Assembly (NCBI RefSeq): GCF_011393025.1
Contig: NZ_JAAOEO010000003.1
Coordinates: forward strand, 310,001 to 374,000
Direction of reading: 5' to 3'
Source: Neobacillus terrae
GTDB taxonomy: Bacteria; Bacillota; Bacilli; Bacillales; Cytobacillaceae
DNA: 64,000 bases
The notes beneath the pieces are model-generated. The model was not told the DNA's origin. It made no database searches and saw nothing but the letters and a program-made list of their open reading frames with translations. Below are positions 60,822 to 64,000 of the stretch, one piece after another (the first letter of the stretch is position 1; each line of letters starts with the position of its first letter). Both the position numbers and the translations under genes were made by a program.

Positions 60822-61469
60822 ATGTCAGAAAAAGTAATGCTTATTGTGGGTGCAGGATCAGGCATTAGCCTGAGCACTGCCAGGAAATTTGGCAAGGAAG
60901 GTTTTAAAGTAGCTCTCATTGCCCGTCGTTTAACAGCATTGCAGCAATATGAAGAAGAACTGCAGAGTGATGGAATTGAGGCAAAAGGATTTGTTGGAGA
61001 TGTATCCTCAGCAGTGTCCTTAAAGGCAGCAATGGATGCTGTTTTTGAAACTTATGGAAAAGTTGATGTTCTCTTATACAATGCGTTTTCAGGAAAGCCA
61101 GGCAAACCAACAGAATTAAGTGCAGATGCTTTAATTAATGATTTTAACATTAACGTTGCTGGAGCACTAACAAGTGTTAAAAAAGTTGTCCCTCATATGG
61201 AAAATGGAACTATCCTTTTAACAGGCGGCGGGCTGGCACTTTATCCATATGCTAATTTTTCTTCATTATCTATTGGAAAAGCAGGATTACGCAGTCTAGC
61301 ATACAGCTTGCATCAGGAGTTGAATCCGCAAGGTATTTATGTTGGCACATTAACAATTCAAGGATTTGTTAATGCAGGTACCTATTTCTCCCCTGAAAAT
61401 ATTGCAAATACGTTTTTTAGCATGTATGAAAATCAAACAGAACCAGAAATTATCTTTGAAGAAAAGTAA
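60822..61469 (+). CDS. Short-chain dehydrogenase-like protein, atypical active site
   Basis: A 215-residue SDR-fold protein. The cofactor loop reads GAGSGISLSTA (usual TGxxxGIG), and NNAG is replaced by YNAFSG. The catalytic Tyr is Leu in LSIGK, where YxxxK is expected; the Lys is kept. It probably binds NAD(P) but may not reduce by the classical mechanism. It is shorter than usual at the C-terminus. AGGAGG precedes the ATG. It is likely cotranscribed with the next gene. Confidence 0.85.
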   Translation: MSEKVMLIVGAGSGISLSTARKFGKEGFKVALIARRLTALQQYEEELQSDGIEAKGFVGDVSSAVSLKAAMDAVFETYGKVDVLLYNAFSGKPGKPTELSADALINDFNINVAGALTSVKKVVPHMENGTILLTGGGLALYPYANFSSLSIGKAGLRSLAYSLHQELNPQGIYVGTLTIQGFVNAGTYFSPENIANTFFSMYENQTEPEIIFEEK

Positions 61470-61563
61470 AAATTGGATAACTAATAACTTTGGCCAGAAA
61501 TTAGATGTATGGAACAGAAAACGAATCGAAAACTATTAAAGAAATTCAAAAGGAGACTTAACT

Positions 61564-62100
61564 ATGAAAACACTCGTCATCATCACTCACCCTAATCTTG
61601 ATCAATCGCGAATTAATCGTGCCTGGATGGAGGAATTGCAAAAGCATGAAGAGATTACACTTCATACTCTTTATCAAGCATATCCAGATGGAAAAATTAA
61701 CGTAGAACACGAACAAAGCCTGTTAGCATCACATGACCGTATTATTCTTCAATTCCCATTCTACTGGTACAGCACACCGCCTTTGCTGAAACAATGGCAG
61801 GATGAAGTTCTTTCCTACGGATGGGCATATGGAGAAGGCGGTGACAAGCTTCACGGGAAGGAACTAGGCCTTGCGATTTCTACCTTTGGCCCACAAGATT
61901 CTTACCAGTCAACTGGGTACAATCATTTTACCATGGAGACCTTAACCACTCCTTTACAGCAAACTAGCAATCTTATTGGTACTCAATTTATGCCATTATT
62001 CGTGCTGAATGGTGTTATGCATATCTCAGATACAGAACTTGCAGAAAATGCTAAAGGATATGTTGATTACGTTCTTCAGCCTTCCTTGATGGAAGCTTAA
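61564..62100 (+). CDS. NAD(P)H oxidoreductase, flavodoxin-like fold (first copy)
   Basis: A 178-residue protein of the Flavodoxin_2 family (YwrO/KefF/MdaB-like). It has LVIITHPNL at the N-terminus, then RIILQFPFYWYSTPPLLKQW, and GYNHFTMETLTTPLQQT near the end. Such enzymes use FMN/FAD to reduce quinones by two electrons. A close paralog follows 131 bp downstream. No palindrome was found directly before this gene, so it probably belongs to the upstream SDR transcript. AAGGAG precedes the ATG. Confidence 0.92.
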   Translation: MKTLVIITHPNLDQSRINRAWMEELQKHEEITLHTLYQAYPDGKINVEHEQSLLASHDRIILQFPFYWYSTPPLLKQWQDEVLSYGWAYGEGGDKLHGKELGLAISTFGPQDSYQSTGYNHFTMETLTTPLQQTSNLIGTQFMPLFVLNGVMHISDTELAENAKGYVDYVLQPSLMEA

Positions 62101-62180
62101 TTTTAAAAATACAAAAGAGAGCTATTTCTTTCTCAAAAATGCATATTTGAAACAAATGTTTTATTTAAAATCATATTTAA

Positions 62181-62192
62181 TTGTATGTACAA
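62181..62192. promoter_or_regulatory. MarR operator before the second oxidoreductase gene
   Basis: TTGTATGTACAA, identical to the copies before marR, the VOC gene and the SDR-AKR operon, lies 40 bp upstream of the start codon. Confidence 0.8.
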
Positions 62193-62231
62193 ACAAATTA
62201 TAACTCAAATCAACCAGAAAGGTGATTTTTT

Positions 62232-62771
62232 ATGAAAACCTTAGTCATCGTTGCTCATCCAAACCTGGAGCGCTCAAAAGTAAATAAAACGTGGCTGAAC
62301 CGTCTTCAACAAGAAGAAGATGTAACAGTCCATAATCTATATGCACATTACCCAACATTTGAAATCGATGCAGAAAAAGAGCAGCAGCTATTATTGGAAA
62401 ATGATCGTATTGTTCTGCAATTCCCCTTCTATTGGTACAGCTCCCCTGCTTTATTAAAGCAGTGGCAGGATGTAGTTTTAACATACGGTTTTGCTTACGG
62501 ATCAAAAGGAACCAGACTGCAAGGAAAAGAGTTTATGCTTGCTATTTCTTCTGGTGGTCCAGCTGAGGCTTACCAGGCAGGCGGTTACAACCATTATTCC
62601 ATGAGTGAGTTAACCCGGCCATTCCAAGCAACAGCAAACCTATGCGGTATGCATTTCCTGCCCTCATTCCTTTTACAAGGAATGATGACATTAACTGAAG
62701 AAAGACTGCAGGAAAGCGCAGAAACACTTGCTGCTTATGTAACTAATCCAAATTTGCGTGCAGGAAGCTAA
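62232..62771 (+). CDS. NAD(P)H oxidoreductase, flavodoxin-like fold (second copy)
   Basis: A 179-residue Flavodoxin_2-family reductase, a paralog of the preceding gene (LVIVAHPNL, RIVLQFPFYWYSSPALLKQW, GYNHYSMSELTRPFQAT). It is likely a quinone reductase. It has its own palindromic operator, so the two copies may be expressed differently although both answer the same regulator. AAAGGTG precedes the ATG. A strong terminator follows. Confidence 0.92.
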   Translation: MKTLVIVAHPNLERSKVNKTWLNRLQQEEDVTVHNLYAHYPTFEIDAEKEQQLLLENDRIVLQFPFYWYSSPALLKQWQDVVLTYGFAYGSKGTRLQGKEFMLAISSGGPAEAYQAGGYNHYSMSELTRPFQATANLCGMHFLPSFLLQGMMTLTEERLQESAETLAAYVTNPNLRAGS

Positions 62772-62790
62772 ATTTATTACTTAGTAAACA

Positions 62791-62823
62791 AAAACCCCGG
62801 CATAAAACTATGCCGGGGTTTTT
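62791..62823 (+). terminator. Terminator of the second oxidoreductase gene
   Basis: AAAACCCCGGCATA / TATGCCGGGGTTTT, 14 bp perfect with a 4-nt loop, ending in TTTTT. Strong in the forward direction and possibly active in reverse. Confidence 0.95.
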
Positions 62824-62864
62824 AAATGTGGCGATTTACCATAAATTATAGATCGAGTTTAAGA

Positions 62865-62936
62865 TTATTGTGTTGTGTAACCGCCATCGATTGCAAAAGC
62901 TTGTCCTGTTACACTCTTAGATTTATCACTTGCACC
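62865..62936 (-). pseudogene. C-terminal fragment of a short-chain dehydrogenase gene
   Basis: Minus-strand translation gives ASDKSKSVTGQAFAIDGGYTTQ-stop at 62865-62867, the hallmark ending of classical SDRs (compare ASDKARGVTGQAVIMDGGYTAQ in the 3-hydroxybutyrate dehydrogenase at 34186). Homology stops abruptly after GA upstream. Only about 24 codons survive, so it is a deletion remnant. Confidence 0.85.
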
Positions 62937-63005
62937 CTAGTAAGACTTTCTTTTTTTCTTTATTTCCAAGGGAGGAACTCTATTCAATTGTGGGTAACTT
63001 TTCCC

Positions 63006-63998
63006 TTATTGCATTTTCTTTATAAAAACAACCTTCAGATAGCTGCCTTCCGGAAATTCTTTAATGGTTTTAAAATCTTTCGGCAGAGAAAATTCTTCTA
63101 TTATCTTATAACTTTTATTAGTTTCCTTAAATGCCTGGTCAATAAAGCTTTTAAATTTACTCATGTTAAAAGCACTTGAATTGGTGGAAGCTACTATAAT
63201 CCCTTGATCTTCAGTAATAGCAATGGCTTCCATTAAAAGATTCTTATAGTCCTTTTCCGCGCTAAATACCATCTTTTTAGACCTGGCAAAGCTTGGCGGA
63301 TCAAGTATGACCATATCAAATTTCAGCTGATGTTTTACGGCATATTTAAAGTAATGGAAGACATCCTGGACTTTTATATCCTGTGATTCATAATCGATCC
63401 CATTCAAGCTAAACTGCTCTATGGTTTTGCTTAGACTTCGGTTTGCTAAGTCCACGCTTGTTGTTTTTGCAGCGCCCCCCAAGGCAGCAAACACCGAAAA
63501 AGCACCAGTATACGAAAAGGTATTTAGAACATTCTTTCCGTTTGCATAAGCATCCCGGATTCTTTTTCTTACATCCCTTTGATCTAAAAATACACCGACC
63601 ATGGCACTTTCATTTAAATAAACAGCAAAATTCACACCATTTTCTTTTACAATAATCGGGAAAGCTCCTCTTTCTCCTGTTACAAAATCATCATCTTCGA
63701 TATACTTTCCACTGACATCGAATCTCTTCTTTTGATATATCGCTTTAAATTCAGTTAACTCTTTTAACGCATTTACAATATAGTCTCGGAACTCGTAAAT
63801 ACCTTTGCTGTACCAGTTGATTAAATAGTAGCCATCAAAATATTCAATGGTTAACCCACCCAAACCATCACCTTCGCCATTCACAATTCGGAACGCATTG
63901 GTATCCTCGCTTTGAAAAAACGGCTCCCTAATCTTAATCGCATCTTTAATTTTATTAGTAAAAAAACTTTGGTCGATTTGTTCCTTTTCTTTTCTGCT
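63006..63998 (-). CDS. Class I SAM-dependent rRNA methyltransferase (RlmI-like), 5' end outside window
   Basis: The frame stays open from the TAG/TAA end at 63006 to the window edge (at least 330 residues), passing the internal GTG at 63884. The upstream residues (IREPFFQSEDTNAFRIVNGE, then GDGLGGLTIEY) are typical of RlmI/YwbD-like enzymes, which are about 395 residues. Motif I is NVLNTFSYTGAFSVFAALGG and the catalytic-region motif is VILDPPSFAR. The N-terminal PUA part is missing from the window. It probably methylates a cytosine in 23S rRNA. Confidence 0.92.
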   Translation of the reverse strand, partial: SRKEKEQIDQSFFTNKIKDAIKIREPFFQSEDTNAFRIVNGEGDGLGGLTIEYFDGYYLINWYSKGIYEFRDYIVNALKELTEFKAIYQKKRFDVSGKYIEDDDFVTGERGAFPIIVKENGVNFAVYLNESAMVGVFLDQRDVRKRIRDAYANGKNVLNTFSYTGAFSVFAALGGAAKTTSVDLANRSLSKTIEQFSLNGIDYESQDIKVQDVFHYFKYAVKHQLKFDMVILDPPSFARSKKMVFSAEKDYKNLLMEAIAITEDQGIIVASTNSSAFNMSKFKSFIDQAFKETNKSYKIIEEFSLPKDFKTIKEFPEGSYLKVVFIKKMQ

Positions 63999-64000
63999 GA

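Noticed and set aside
63006-63884. Reading the methyltransferase as complete from the GTG at 63884
   Set aside because: The same frame continues upstream with family-typical residues to the window edge, and that GTG has no RBS, so the gene is partial.

Overview
This window looks like a chromosomal segment of a low-GC Gram-positive of the family Bacillaceae. The evidence is consistent AAGGAGG-type ribosome binding sites, frequent TTG/GTG starts, a bacillolysin-type neutral protease, niaP/actP/rocB/sco-type genes, a CIRCE element, candidate CodY and cre boxes, and an OpuF-type compatible-solute transporter. No rRNA, tRNA, CRISPR array, prophage or complete insertion sequence was seen. Species was not determined.

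Layout. 0-1 kb: end of a polar amino-acid ABC transporter. 1-5.7 kb: livJHMGF branched-chain amino-acid importer, with a hairpin after livJ. 6-9.5 kb: niacin permease NiaP with a palindrome inside its promoter spacer, then a DUF485/ActP acetate symporter pair. 9.7-18.2 kb: secreted neutral protease, an MFS exporter next to a MerR-zinc ribbon-methyltransferase fusion, a decayed RDD gene, an ABC exporter, a cupin and a zinc metallopeptidase. 18.3-21.5 kb: htpG under a perfect CIRCE, and galM. 21.9-30.4 kb: mglBAC galactose-type importer preceded by a sugar-binding sensor, histidine kinase and AraC-type response regulator. 30.8-40.4 kb: RocB-like peptidase, a sigma-54 activator, and three transcription units for 3-hydroxybutyrate/acetoacetate use. 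Each of those units has a -24/-12 promoter, and two also have a cre-like box.

40.5-46.7 kb: a serine hydrolase, a LysR regulator, a cupin/HD-GYP protein, and a secreted coiled-coil protein whose leader has the features of a c-di-GMP-I riboswitch plus terminator. A decayed gene and a Gfo/Idh oxidoreductase follow. 46.7-48.9 kb: a parM-like actin ATPase, a parR-like partner and an upstream array of GTAAAC/GTATAC repeats. Together these look like a complete plasmid-type (type II) partition cassette in apparently chromosomal surroundings. 49-54.4 kb: SDR plus ArsR with a perfect palindromic operator, a quinone-oxidoreductase-like MDR, a truncated TetR gene, and opuF. 54.7-62.8 kb: a reductase cluster (two AKRs, four SDRs, VOC, two flavodoxin-fold oxidoreductases) around a MarR regulator. 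A 12-bp palindrome, TTGTAYRTACAA, recurs at most of its promoters. The window ends in an RlmI-like methyltransferase that runs off the edge.

The strongest candidates for something undescribed are the chromosomal ParMRC-like cassette, the riboswitch-controlled secreted coiled-coil protein beside an HD-GYP protein, the self-contained MarR reductase regulon (two of its SDRs lack the catalytic Tyr), and several intergenic repeat families. The repeat families are a 181-bp element with an internally deleted second copy, a 21-bp tandem array, and a five-hairpin element inside the mgl operon.
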